Assembly: GCA_963677885.1 (NCBI GenBank)
Contig: OY782500.1
Location: 2,108,001-2,172,000 of the forward strand
DNA: 64,000 nt
Origin: UBA1351 sp963677885
Lineage (GTDB): Bacteria; Bacillota; Clostridia; Lachnospirales; Vallitaleaceae
Reading direction: 5' to 3'
How positions within the stretch are numbered: the stretch's first letter is position 1; each line of letters starts with the position of its first letter. Under the pieces are notes generated by a model. That model saw only the letters and a list, made by a program, of their open reading frames with translations. It made no database searches and had not been told where the DNA came from. This document shows positions 36,726 to 46,486 of this stretch, piece by piece. A program made the position numbers and the translations under genes.

Positions 36726-37610
36726 TTAGTCCTCCTTCAACAACTTTTTCATCATAATATGGTGACGACGTATTTGTTCTGATGTAACTCCAGCAACATT
36801 TCCACTAGGACCTTCATACTCACTCAATAAATATCCGTCCCACTCATTATCCATTAACACTTGAATTATTTTATCGTAAGGAATTACAACTTCATTGAAG
36901 CTTTCATCAACTTTCATAAATTTTGCATGACAGCACTTAACGTATGGTAAAATCGGAATCAACTCTTCTACTTCACTATACTCATCAAAATCCAAATGGA
37001 ATTCATGCTCAGCAAAACCAACTAATTCATTACTCTTATCTTGAAAAATACTAAAATCTATATTTAATCCAAAATGGTTTGTCCCTGTTTCATCGATAAA
37101 GTCAATATAATCTTTAACGGTTTGAGTGTTCAGCCATGTTGGAGTATGTATTTCAGGACACATACACACATCATATTTTTCTGCCAACGGTAGTGCTTTC
37201 CTAATGAACTCTCTCCAGTTCTTTACTGGAGTCAATGCGTCATCAATTACTCCAAGTTTTGTTCTCAAAATTTTAAATCCGAGCTTGTTTGCAATAATAA
37301 AATCTCTTTCTAATGCAGCCACTGACTCCTCAACAGACAACTCTCTCCCTTCAAATAATCGCGAATCAACCCAGTGGCCATATTCTACTGGCTTAACGTC
37401 GTATTCTTTTAAAAGACGTTTCCAATTGGCCAACCATTCATCTGAAACATTAGGGTATCCATCAATATGACTATTTCCAAGAATCTCGATACCTGTTGCT
37501 CCAATATCTTTCATCTCTTCGAAAATATCTTCTAAGTCGATTGTTAATCCATATTCTCCTTGGTAACTATACGCAGATATACCACGCTTTGGTTTTTTCG
37601 TCGTCCTCAT
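36726..37610 (-). CDS. C-glycoside deglycosidase alpha subunit, copy 2
   Basis: A 294-residue TIM barrel. Ligand candidates match copy 1: Glu 153 and His 155 in PEIHTP, Asp 185 in NIDFSIF, His 228 in CCHAKF, and Glu 264 in LLSEYEG. Shorter than copy 1 by 46 residues and diverged, so the pair probably prefers another aglycone or another bond position (for example 6-C versus 8-C flavone glycosides, as reported for paired CGD systems). ATG 37610 follows AAGGAG. It is the middle gene of a three-gene unit (reductase, alpha, beta). Confidence 0.88.
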   Translation of the reverse strand: MRTTKKPKRGISAYSYQGEYGLTIDLEDIFEEMKDIGATGIEILGNSHIDGYPNVSDEWLANWKRLLKEYDVKPVEYGHWVDSRLFEGRELSVEESVAALERDFIIANKLGFKILRTKLGVIDDALTPVKNWREFIRKALPLAEKYDVCMCPEIHTPTWLNTQTVKDYIDFIDETGTNHFGLNIDFSIFQDKSNELVGFAEHEFHLDFDEYSEVEELIPILPYVKCCHAKFMKVDESFNEVVIPYDKIIQVLMDNEWDGYLLSEYEGPSGNVAGVTSEQIRRHHIMMKKLLKED

Positions 37611-37681
37611 TTAATATTTCTCCTTATCCATATTTGATATCACATTAATTACTTGTTGCATTGTTCTATATTCTTAACTTA

Positions 37682-38638
37682 TTATTGAGCATATCCGACA
37701 TATGGTGCTTTTAGTGCTTTCAAGTCAGGAATCTGCCCTGGATGAGCAGCACATGTTTTGATCTCATTGGAATGTTCAAGCTTTCCTGAATACTTTAAGC
37801 GTGACCTTTCTTGCTCTACTTTTGAAAATGTAGTCACAATTTTGCCGTTATCAATTGTCAAGTCACCTTTTATTCCACATACGGGACATTCGATATATGT
37901 TTTGTCTTTTGAAACTGATAATAAATCACAATAACAGACAGGACAGACACCTTCATCGTCCCCTCTCCACTTAGTCCGCTCTGCTTCATCCCTAGAAAAC
38001 AAGGCTTCTGATATGTGCCGACCAACTAACGCAGCACGATCCATTATCGGTTTATTTCCAAGAACATGCTCGTAAGCCATTGCTCCGAAATATTCCATTT
38101 TATCTATAACATCAATGCCCATAGGCATTGTAAACTCATACATAATCGGAAGATTAAACACCAACCAGTTCTGTGTCATGGCACCACCGACAGAAATCAG
38201 AGCTCCTACTCTAGGTTTGAAGGATCGTTCATCTGGAAGTTCCTTTATATCTTTTCCTTTTTTTAGACCTTCTTCGAAAGTTGCTTTTCTGAACGTAATA
38301 TCATGAGACGGCCCTATACGATCACAAACTGTTTTAAAGCGACCCGTTGGTGAAGTTTCATATGTCGGTGATCCGATAATAATCGCATCACTCTCCATTA
38401 ATTCTTCATCTAAAATCTCAAAATCATCTTTTATTACACATACACCTTTACCTCTACCAGAAACCATCCCAATGACACAAGCTATACATCCTGTACAAAT
38501 TTTAATGTCTAGTTCATCAACATGGATGAACTTAACTTCATGCCCTAATTTTTCACACTCCATTAATGCATGTTTGACCATCACATCTGTATTACCCATT
38601 TTTCGGCCAAACGATAGACCTAATACTTTTTTTCTCAT
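37682..38638 (-). CDS. Flavodoxin-fold NADPH-dependent reductase with zinc-ribbon insert
   Basis: A 318-residue protein. Residues 1-210 form a flavodoxin-like FMN reductase (GLSFGRKMGNTD at 7-18 for phosphate binding; SPTYETSPTGR for FMN) with a CTGCIAC cluster at 48-54 that may bind metal. Residues 231-260 hold two CPVC pairs (232-235, 251-254), a rubredoxin-like or zinc-ribbon knot. ATG 38638 is chosen over one 12 bases upstream because GGAG stands six bases before it. It heads the unit with deglycosidase pair 2, so it may move electrons for oxidation or for reduction of the aglycone. Substrate unproven. Confidence 0.8.
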   Translation of the reverse strand: MRKKVLGLSFGRKMGNTDVMVKHALMECEKLGHEVKFIHVDELDIKICTGCIACVIGMVSGRGKGVCVIKDDFEILDEELMESDAIIIGSPTYETSPTGRFKTVCDRIGPSHDITFRKATFEEGLKKGKDIKELPDERSFKPRVGALISVGGAMTQNWLVFNLPIMYEFTMPMGIDVIDKMEYFGAMAYEHVLGNKPIMDRAALVGRHISEALFSRDEAERTKWRGDDEGVCPVCYCDLLSVSKDKTYIECPVCGIKGDLTIDNGKIVTTFSKVEQERSRLKYSGKLEHSNEIKTCAAHPGQIPDLKALKAPYVGYAQ

Positions 38639-38954
38639 CAGCCACTCCATTTTCTCGTTATATTTTGAAACTTAATTCTGAAGATTCATCTTTCGGATGA
38701 ATCAAAAAAGCGTATCCATATTATAAGTATAGTTAAAATTCTACTCATTTACTTCATGATATTAGTCCTTTTGACTACAAATAATTGTTGTGTACAAAAA
38801 AAAACTTTCAAACATGTCAATTATTAATATATATTTTTGTCATGTTTTTTGCATAAATCAGATAACACTAGCTGCGTTTGAATTAAATATCGGTAGGAAT
38901 CCCATACCTACTATTTTTTCACCCTTATGTATATGCATAAGTCGGATAAATATA

Positions 38955-38986
38955 AAAAAGACAACGAACTATTCCGTTATCTTTTT
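38955..38986 (-). terminator. Terminator hairpin after the GH78 pseudogene
   Basis: AAAAAGACAACG (38955-38966) pairs with CGTTATCTTTTT (38975-38986) with one C/A mismatch. It stands just past the end of the degraded rhamnosidase frame and is a leftover of that gene. Confidence 0.55.
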
Positions 38987-38995
38987 ACATGAAAT

Positions 38996-40460
38996 TCACC
39001 ATTTCCCTTCAGCATTTATTATATATTCACCACCAGCCACCTGGAATTTATGTCTGTCTATGATGTCATTCGTTATGTCAGGAACAGAAATTCTATAGGT
39101 GACCTGACCAGCCTGGTCATATGACCATTGTACTTTGTAAGTTCCTGTTGCTGCAATCCATTCACCCTCTGCTTTTCCCAGTCTTTTACCCGGATAAGGA
39201 GCAATGGTCATCTTCACTTCCTGGTTCATAGACGGTCTAAATCCAATCATATAGCAATACATCCACTCTGCTATGCTACCATAAGCATAATGATTCAAAC
39301 TGTTCATTTCTGTACCGCTGATGGTACCGTCTTCAAGAATGGAATTCCATCTTTTCCACACGGTTGTAGCTCCAAGATTTACATCAAAGAGCCAACTTGG
39401 ATAGGTTTCATTAAGCAAGATACTGTATGCAAGATTATTCATTCCATGTGCTGACAATGCAGGCAGAAGAAGGGGCGTTTCGACAAAGCCAGTGTTCAGA
39501 TGTCCGTCTGCCATTTCTATCTGTTCTCTCAAGGTATCCCTGAGATATTCAAGACTTCCCTCCGGGTATAAACTGAATTGAAGTGCCAGGGCACATCCTG
39601 TCTGAGTTGCCTGAATATTTAAGTTGCCCTGGTCATCGTAATAGTGTTGAATGAAGCTGTTACGGATATGATCCGCACGCCTGGCGAACTCCTATGCACC
39701 GTTGTCTCCGATGACCTCAGCCGCTTTTGCTGTCAGTTTTGTTGAATGATCGGTGATAATAACTTCCTCAGATCCATCTTTGTATGTCATATATCTCTGC
39801 GAGAAATATCTTCTGGTCGCCGTAAAGATTGACATAATCACCGTCAAATCCAAATCTTCCCTTGTACCATCCTTTGTACATCCATTGCCCAAGATCACTT
39901 TGAACCGTTATTTCCTTGAGAAAAAGCCTCTGAGATATCATAAGTTCTATAAAACTGAGTCAAGTCATAACTGTGATAACCGGGTGCCAAATACACCCTG
40001 CCCAGATATTCCTAATTGATATAGGCTTCAAATAAACCGACGCCATAAATATACAGTCTAGCAGACTCAATTTCCTTGGACACCACAATATCCTTGTAAA
40101 ACCCAGGCATGGCATATTCATTCTCATCCGTTCCAATCCAATGTGCTATCCATGGTTCTGACAGCTTGCCGGTTTCAAAAAAGTAGCTACTCGGTCTGAA
40201 ACCATATCCATGCCTTACAGGAGCCGCCAGTAATATCTTTTTCTTGGGCTCAGTTCCATATCAAAGATTACCTGTCTATCTGTATCCAAGACAGTCTGGC
40301 GATGAACCGTCTTATCAAAGGCCGGGGCTTCTGAGATTTCAAGGATGAGTTCTTCATCTTCTGTCCTATCATCGATGACCTTCTACGTCAAATATTGGCC
40401 ATCCAGATTATAACCTATAGAATCATGATGATGGTCTGTTCTTAAATGTGTGATTTGCAT
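38996..40460 (-). pseudogene. Degraded GH78 alpha-L-rhamnosidase
   Basis: On the minus strand from ATG 40460 the frame is broken by TAG 40383-40385, frameshifts, a TAG at 39692-39694 and large deletions. Recognisable pieces are WYKGRFGFDGDYVNLYGD and YKDGSEEV near 39860-39760, and a long C-terminal block at 39532-38996 (TTVWKRWNSILEDGTISGTEMNSLNHY spread over that run; GH78 signature). The middle, including the catalytic RDERLGW region, is deleted. An intact homologue lies at 48876-51575. Its decay leaves LysR and other neighbours apparently intact. Confidence 0.85.
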
Positions 40461-40498
40461 TCCTTTAGACCCTCTCTTAGTTATACTTAGCACTAGGC

Positions 40499-41386
40499 TC
40501 ATATGATCGTTTTTTTAAAATGATTTGTATTTGCATTGATATAGTCAATGAATGCTAACACATTATGTCGTTTTTCATCATTTCTCCACAGACACGCCAA
40601 CTTGAATTCCACTTCAAATCCAGGCACATCGAATCCTATATACCTCGGGTCATCCAGGCAGTTTCCGTATTTTGAAGTTATAGCAAACCCTTTCCCATAT
40701 CCTATTCTCATAAGGGATGACTGAATATTCGGAACCCAAACCTGCTTCTTACAGGGCATATAATTATAGACTCTATCTTTGTCTTCATGAGTCCCCTTCA
40801 GCATGATAAATTCTTCACCTCTTAAGTCCTCTTGTGTTATACTTCTCTTCTTGGCCCATGGATGTTGTTTGGACACCATAATTTGTGCAGGCTGGAGATT
40901 TAATACAGACATATCACAGCCTACCCACTTCTCGTCATTGACTAAATAAGTAAAACATATATCGATTTTCTTATCATACAGGAGATACTTGATTTCATGT
41001 AAATCCATCATAATCGGCTCTATGGGGCTGCCCTTGAATGTCTCACCAAAAAAAAGCAGAATATTTCTAACAAAATTATCATTAATCTCGATAAAGAATC
41101 CTACTTTGATTTTTTCCATGGAGTCCCTACAGTAGTCTCTTATGTTATCATAAGTTCTTTGGAGTTCGTAGAAAACTGGTGCAAGATCCTTATATACCTT
41201 TTGGCCGACTTCGGTTAATTCCACGTTCTTGGTATCTCTTTCTAACAATCTAACGCCTAGTTCATCTTCCAATTTGACAATCTGCTTGCTCAAAGCCTGC
41301 CTGGAAATATATAAGCTATCTGCAGCTTTTGTAAAACTCATTAATTCTGCACACTTCAGAAAATAATGTATTTTGTTGCAATCCAT
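40499..41386 (-). CDS. LysR-family transcription regulator
   Basis: A 295-residue regulator with N-terminal winged helix-turn-helix (about 1-60; MSFTKAADSLYISRQALSKQ) and a C-terminal effector domain typical of small-ligand binding. It usually controls a divergent or adjacent gene; here the neighbours are the decayed rhamnosidase and the GH3 gene, both on the same strand. ATG 41386 follows AAGGAG. The palindrome at 48085-48103 ahead of the ABC operon could be its operator, but nothing in the sequence proves it. Confidence 0.9.
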   Translation of the reverse strand: MDCNKIHYFLKCAELMSFTKAADSLYISRQALSKQIVKLEDELGVRLLERDTKNVELTEVGQKVYKDLAPVFYELQRTYDNIRDYCRDSMEKIKVGFFIEINDNFVRNILLFFGETFKGSPIEPIMMDLHEIKYLLYDKKIDICFTYLVNDEKWVGCDMSVLNLQPAQIMVSKQHPWAKKRSITQEDLRGEEFIMLKGTHEDKDRVYNYMPCKKQVWVPNIQSSLMRIGYGKGFAITSKYGNCLDDPRYIGFDVPGFEVEFKLACLWRNDEKRHNVLAFIDYINANTNHFKKTII

Positions 41387-41530
41387 ATGCTGTCTCCTTG
41401 CTTCTCGACGGTTTATGCTCTCTATACATCATATACGAGATAATAATCTGAGTCCAGTCACATTATCCAAAGAGACTCATCATTCATCAAAACCTATTGA
41501 CATCACTTTCACGAAGAACAAGGATTTCGA

Positions 41531-43234
41531 CTAAAGTCTGGCATCCCAGAAACCACAAAATGGGTCAACAGGACTATGTCCCTTAAACTCACTCCTGCCG
41601 AGGAGTTTCTTAATCAATTGATTCAAAACAATTGGTGACCCACCGTATGTGTTGATATAGGTCTTCATTCGGGGCACATCAACTAAGTGATAAGGATTTT
41701 CCAGAGAAATGAATATAGTAGGCAACTCACTGGTATAAACCGGGCAATCGACACCCATTGGTTGTCCCCACTCAATTCGTACAACTGTTTGATTCGATTT
41801 CGTCGCCAGTGTGGCAACATATATCAATGCATCATAATTTTGAGTCGTTTCCGTTGTTGGTGCCAGAATTCCTTCAAATCCCTCTTTAGGCTTATACAAA
41901 TCAACTTCAAACCCTTGGTTTCTCAGCAATTCTGCAAAAACAGCGGCTTTGCCTTCAACGCCAATATGAGCATCTGACAAACCACCCTCTTTACCATAAA
42001 CCAGAATACGCCTGTATTTCTCAGGTGTCAAAGGGAGAACTCCCTTCTCTTCCTTCACCAGGGTAATAGAATCATCTGCAACTTCTTTGGCAAGAGCCTG
42101 ATGTTCTTCCGATCCAACAATTTCACTTGCCAGTTTATAGCGGATCCCATAATCATCAAGCTCTTCCTCAAATAAACCCAGACTTGCCTTTAAGGCAAGA
42201 ATCCGTATAACTGCCTCATTGAGTCGATTCTCAGAAATGATACCTTTCTGATATCCATCCATGACGAACTTGACATCCTCAGCCTCATTCTTTGTAAAAA
42301 GAATCATGTCACATCCTGCTGCAATCGAGGTCGGAAGCGCATCCCTTCTGGACATGTTTCCACATAATCCTGCCATTGATGAAGCATCAGTAATAATGGT
42401 ACCATTAAACCCTAATTCCTGCCTTAATAAACCAGTCACAAGTTCCTTCGATACTGTAGCAGGTTGAATATCCACATCTTTCAATGAAGGATTGATTTTT
42501 TTTGACCAGGCAGGCTGCATGATATGTCCGATCATCATGGTTAAGGCACCTTCTGTTATGCAGGCTTTATATATTTTTCCATAGGACTCCATCCACTCAT
42601 CACAGGACAAACTATTTACAGAGGTTAACAAATGTTGATCTCTTTCATCGACCCCGTCTCCGGGAAAATGCTTGACTGATGAGGCAATTCCATGTTTTTG
42701 CAGGCCCCTGATATACTCTGTGGCCATTGCTAGGACAGTATCCGGATCAGAGCCATAGGTTCGTATATTTGTTATGGGGTTTCTCCAGTTATAATCAATA
42801 TCAGCCACTGGCGCAAAGGCCCAGTTTACCCCTAGTACTCTGGCTTCTTTCCCGATAATATTCCCCAGTTCGTAGGCATATCTACTGTTTTGAGTTGATG
42901 CAATAGACATCTGAGACCCTACATAGGTACCCTTGGAACAAACCTGGTCCATACCTGCTTCCATATTTGCAGCAATAAGAAAGGGAATTCTTGCCTTATC
43001 GACAAGTTTTTCCTTCAACCGAAGGACTTGGTCCATCTCCATCGGACGGCACATCAAACCACCATATCCCTTTGTTGTGTAATCTTCTACCAAGCCATCA
43101 TCATCTGAATAGGCAATCATACAGAAGAGCTGATTTACCTTCTCTTCCACAGTCATCTGGTCCAGTATTTCATATATTCCTTGAATCTGTTCTTCTTTGA
43201 GATAATATGGTTTCTCTTCTAATAGCTTTTTCAT
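41531..43234 (-). CDS. GH3-family NagZ/Nag3-type glycosidase or phosphorylase (copy 1)
   Basis: A 567-residue cytoplasmic enzyme with the GH3 TIM barrel and C-terminal domain. It carries KHFPGDGVDERDQHL, the dyad signature with Asp 199 and His 201 as acid/base pair, and the nucleophile Asp 283 in TDASSMAG. In Nag3-type enzymes the His/Asp dyad favours phosphate as attacking group. ATG 43234 is chosen over an ATG 24 bases upstream because GAGG lies seven bases before it. Last gene of the ABC unit 43262-47992, 27 bases after the permease; the substrate may be a beta-glucoside or GlcNAc compound. Confidence 0.87.
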   Translation of the reverse strand: MKKLLEEKPYYLKEEQIQGIYEILDQMTVEEKVNQLFCMIAYSDDDGLVEDYTTKGYGGLMCRPMEMDQVLRLKEKLVDKARIPFLIAANMEAGMDQVCSKGTYVGSQMSIASTQNSRYAYELGNIIGKEARVLGVNWAFAPVADIDYNWRNPITNIRTYGSDPDTVLAMATEYIRGLQKHGIASSVKHFPGDGVDERDQHLLTSVNSLSCDEWMESYGKIYKACITEGALTMMIGHIMQPAWSKKINPSLKDVDIQPATVSKELVTGLLRQELGFNGTIITDASSMAGLCGNMSRRDALPTSIAAGCDMILFTKNEAEDVKFVMDGYQKGIISENRLNEAVIRILALKASLGLFEEELDDYGIRYKLASEIVGSEEHQALAKEVADDSITLVKEEKGVLPLTPEKYRRILVYGKEGGLSDAHIGVEGKAAVFAELLRNQGFEVDLYKPKEGFEGILAPTTETTQNYDALIYVATLATKSNQTVVRIEWGQPMGVDCPVYTSELPTIFISLENPYHLVDVPRMKTYINTYGGSPIVLNQLIKKLLGRSEFKGHSPVDPFCGFWDARL

Positions 43235-43261
43235 TTTTATCCTCGTGCAGTCTCTCATCAG

Positions 43262-44254
43262 TTAGATCCCTGCCGTTATCAGTTTTTTTAGTTTCTCTTT
43301 CATGAATGTATATCTAGCTGTGAAACCATAAAATCCTAACATAAAGAATCCCATGATAATCTGTTGATACCCACCTGATCCAAGGCCTAAGGCACTCAAA
43401 CCGTAATTAAGTATTTCCATACCCAGAGCCGCAATAAATACACCTATGGCATCTTTACTTACTTTCCCGATGATCATCCCCATAAATGCAGGAACAATAT
43501 ATGAGAAGAATGTACCTGCCGTCGATAGTCCGGATTGAGGCCTTAATGTATTCTGTGAGGCAAATATGACCGACGCTAAACCTAGTAAAGCTCCTGCAAC
43601 AGCAAATGTCATCAAAACATTCTTATTCTCATTAATTCCAATGTTCACACTTGCATGTTGATTATTTGCCAATAAGCTGCTCCGCCTTCCTTCAACAGTA
43701 TAATAGTTATACCAAGCGAATAGGAGAAGAGCAAGAATCAAGATAACAGCGATATAGGGCATCGAACCAAATATGGTCAATTCAGTGTTGCTCATGATAT
43801 TCAATCCTTTTCCATCAAAAACAATGTAGGTAATGGATTCATAAAGTAATGCTACACCGATTGTACAAATAATTATTGGTAATCTTCCATAAGCATAGAT
43901 CAGACCGGTAATCAAGTTCAGGATTACGCTAATTACTAAGCATAGTATCAACATCAAAACCGGACCTTGATCCAGGATTATGACAGTATTTCCAGCAATA
44001 ATGCCTGTCAAGATCATCGTGGCTCCACCAGAAAAATCAAACCTTCCATTCTTCAATTGAAGCCAAATTGCCAATGCTACAACTGTCGTCATTGATGTGT
44101 TCACGATAATGGTTCTCCACATATCACTATTCACACCAAAGTAGGTTATTCCCTGGGTTCTCACAATCACATACATGACTACATATACAATTAATGGAAA
44201 ACTTATGGTCAGTAAAATGTCTTTGATCTTCCTTATGTTCATATCCTTTATCAT
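43262..44254 (-). CDS. RbsC-type sugar ABC permease
   Basis: A 330-residue membrane subunit with about nine hydrophobic segments and the GGATMILTGIIAGN family stretch. The start at ATG 44254 is set by AGGAG seven bases upstream; another ATG 18 bases earlier has no site. It is the second permease gene of this operon, so the transporter uses two different membrane subunits (compare with 45484-46476), like galactofuranose-type systems. Confidence 0.88.
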   Translation of the reverse strand: MIKDMNIRKIKDILLTISFPLIVYVVMYVIVRTQGITYFGVNSDMWRTIIVNTSMTTVVALAIWLQLKNGRFDFSGGATMILTGIIAGNTVIILDQGPVLMLILCLVISVILNLITGLIYAYGRLPIIICTIGVALLYESITYIVFDGKGLNIMSNTELTIFGSMPYIAVILILALLLFAWYNYYTVEGRRSSLLANNQHASVNIGINENKNVLMTFAVAGALLGLASVIFASQNTLRPQSGLSTAGTFFSYIVPAFMGMIIGKVSKDAIGVFIAALGMEILNYGLSALGLGSGGYQQIIMGFFMLGFYGFTARYTFMKEKLKKLITAGI

Positions 44255-44276
44255 GCTTTCTCCTACTCTCAATAGT

Positions 44277-45446
44277 TTATTTCATATTCTCAACAGTGAA
44301 GGATTGAACGACGTTCACAAGCTCTTTGTATGAAGCCTTGTCATTGTATGATGCACATAGAGCAATAACATCTTCTGCGTTCAGTGCTGATTCACTGAAC
44401 GCACCGGTGTAGTATATTGAATGAGTCTTTACTGCATCCATATCCTCATCAGATAATATAATGACCGGATCCGCATCAATACGTTCAGCTACCTTTGGCT
44501 GATCTGGGAAACTTGCACCGTTAAGTTTATCAATCATTAATACCAGTGGGTAAGCGATTGCTTCTGGAGAAGAAAATACGATTCCTTGATAGCAGCCGTT
44601 TCCGCCGGTGCCAAAATTGTCTGCGTCATCAAGACCTTCAAATCCTGATGTATATAAAGAGATATCTGTTCTGTTGTTTGCAACTAAAACCGGGTATACA
44701 TTCGTCGCAGCTGCTGCAATTGAATAGATGGCATCTATTTCAGAATGTTCGCTTAAATATGTTTCTTCCATTGGCGCAAAGTTCAATACAGTCGGCTCAA
44801 GTACGTTTATTTTTTCTGCTTCGTCTACAGTTTGGTTATACTCATTAATTTTTTCGGTAAATACATTAGCTAGTACCAATTGATTAGGGTAAGCAAATTC
44901 CGGAAAAATCATAATACCGATATTCTTCTTACCTGATTCAATAATTTTGTTGGCAACTAACTCACTATATATTGGATTATCAATGTATCCGTCAGCTACC
45001 GTTCCCAAGAAATACTCACTTCCAAACACACGGTCAAACTCTGCGTAGTAACTGTAATTGAAGTCAGTCAAAAAGCCTGCTAAATATACTCCTGCTTTTT
45101 CACATTCTTCAAGAATGGAAACGGTTCCCATATCAACCGTTGTAATGATTCCATCACATCCGGCAGATATAAGCTCTTGAATCTTTGTTTTGTTTGTCGC
45201 TTCATCATAGGTGCTTAGGGTCGTAAACTGAAATTCCAGATTCATAGCATCGTCAATTCCATCCAGGAATGACTTAATGGCTACCGTTGATTTTCCTGAA
45301 TCTGTATATAGTGCGACACCGATTTTGTAGTGTTTGAATTCCTCTGTGCCACCTTCCCCTGATGTACTTGTTCCTTTAGAACAACCTGTTAGCACTAGTG
45401 CTAACACCAATAACAATGATACTGCAATTTTCAACTTCATCTTCAT
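44277..45446 (-). CDS. Lipoprotein sugar-binding protein
   Basis: A 389-residue binding protein of the second Rbs-type importer. Signal peptide begins MKMKLKIAVSLLLV with lipobox VLTGC (Cys 22) and a Ser/Gly-rich linker. The family core starts YKIGVALYTDSGKSTVA. The 45446 start is set by AAGGAG seven bases upstream; the longer frame up to 45503 overlaps the permease gene and lacks a site. It is flanked by the two permease genes. Confidence 0.9.
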   Translation of the reverse strand: MKMKLKIAVSLLLVLALVLTGCSKGTSTSGEGGTEEFKHYKIGVALYTDSGKSTVAIKSFLDGIDDAMNLEFQFTTLSTYDEATNKTKIQELISAGCDGIITTVDMGTVSILEECEKAGVYLAGFLTDFNYSYYAEFDRVFGSEYFLGTVADGYIDNPIYSELVANKIIESGKKNIGIMIFPEFAYPNQLVLANVFTEKINEYNQTVDEAEKINVLEPTVLNFAPMEETYLSEHSEIDAIYSIAAAATNVYPVLVANNRTDISLYTSGFEGLDDADNFGTGGNGCYQGIVFSSPEAIAYPLVLMIDKLNGASFPDQPKVAERIDADPVIILSDEDMDAVKTHSIYYTGAFSESALNAEDVIALCASYNDKASYKELVNVVQSFTVENMK

Positions 45447-45483
45447 AACTTCTCTCCTTAATGTCATTAATGTCATATTTTGT

Positions 45484-46476
45484 TTAACGTGGTAAAACCC
45501 CATTTCTTTTTCTTGAAGTTATCAGAATAACAACCAGAAAAATAATTGCTTTAACAACGTTGGAAACCGATGTTTCAAGGCCAACAAGCGTCAGACCGTT
45601 TGATAGAATCACATATGTCAATGACCCGATAATCCCACTCATTACTTTGGACGGAATTCCTCCCGAAAGAGGCATACCTCCTAGAATCAATATAATCATG
45701 ATATCCATGGCATAACCAGAACCTGTACCTCGACCGGCTGATTCTGTTCTGGCTGTTAGTATAAGGGAACCGACAGCCACCATAAAACCAAAAATAAGAT
45801 AGCAAATGATCTTGATTTTCTGTACATTGACGCCGCATTGCTTTGTTGCTTCAATATTACTGCCAATAATTCTTGCATACTTCCCAATCGTCGTATAATG
45901 GAAGAGCCAGGTCAAGACCAGACCCCCGACAATCATAATCACCAACATCACTTTCGGTTCGATAAAAGCACCCATATCAATGTTGATGGATATGGTGTTC
46001 TTACCTAGATTTTCCATGGCCAAATATTGAACTCCAGAGAAGATTCCTGACAGAAAAATTGACGTAACAATGGCAGGCAATCCAAGCAAGACGGAGACAT
46101 ATGCATTAAATACAGCAGATAATAGAGCCAGTACAAGAATGGATAGGAAACCTATTATAAGTGAACCGGTTCTATTGCTTACCAGAATCATAACAATAGA
46201 ATATACACCCATCTGAGCCCCGACACTAATGTCCATATCGCCCATGGCGTAAATAAATGTTGCCCCCATCGAGATGACCATGTAGACGACAACAGCCTCA
46301 ATAATTATTCCTAAGTTGTATGCATTCCATAAGTTACCTTCACTGGTATAGGTAAAAAATATCAGGCAGAATGTCAGCCCACCTATACTGATGAGATAGC
46401 TCATAAATTTACGTTTATCACTATACATATTACTTATAATACTTTTCAATTTATCCAATGAAGTGATTTCCAACAT
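45484..46476 (-). CDS. RbsC-type sugar ABC permease
   Basis: A 330-residue permease with about nine membrane segments and the signature GDMDISVGAQMGVYS near 80-95. ATG 46476 has AAGGAGG six bases upstream, and 10 bases separate it from the ATPase gene. It pairs with the permease at 43262-44254 to form the membrane core. Confidence 0.92.
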   Translation of the reverse strand: MLEITSLDKLKSIISNMYSDKRKFMSYLISIGGLTFCLIFFTYTSEGNLWNAYNLGIIIEAVVVYMVISMGATFIYAMGDMDISVGAQMGVYSIVMILVSNRTGSLIIGFLSILVLALLSAVFNAYVSVLLGLPAIVTSIFLSGIFSGVQYLAMENLGKNTISINIDMGAFIEPKVMLVIMIVGGLVLTWLFHYTTIGKYARIIGSNIEATKQCGVNVQKIKIICYLIFGFMVAVGSLILTARTESAGRGTGSGYAMDIMIILILGGMPLSGGIPSKVMSGIIGSLTYVILSNGLTLVGLETSVSNVVKAIIFLVVILITSRKRNGVLPR

Positions 46477-46486
46477 CAGAACCTCC

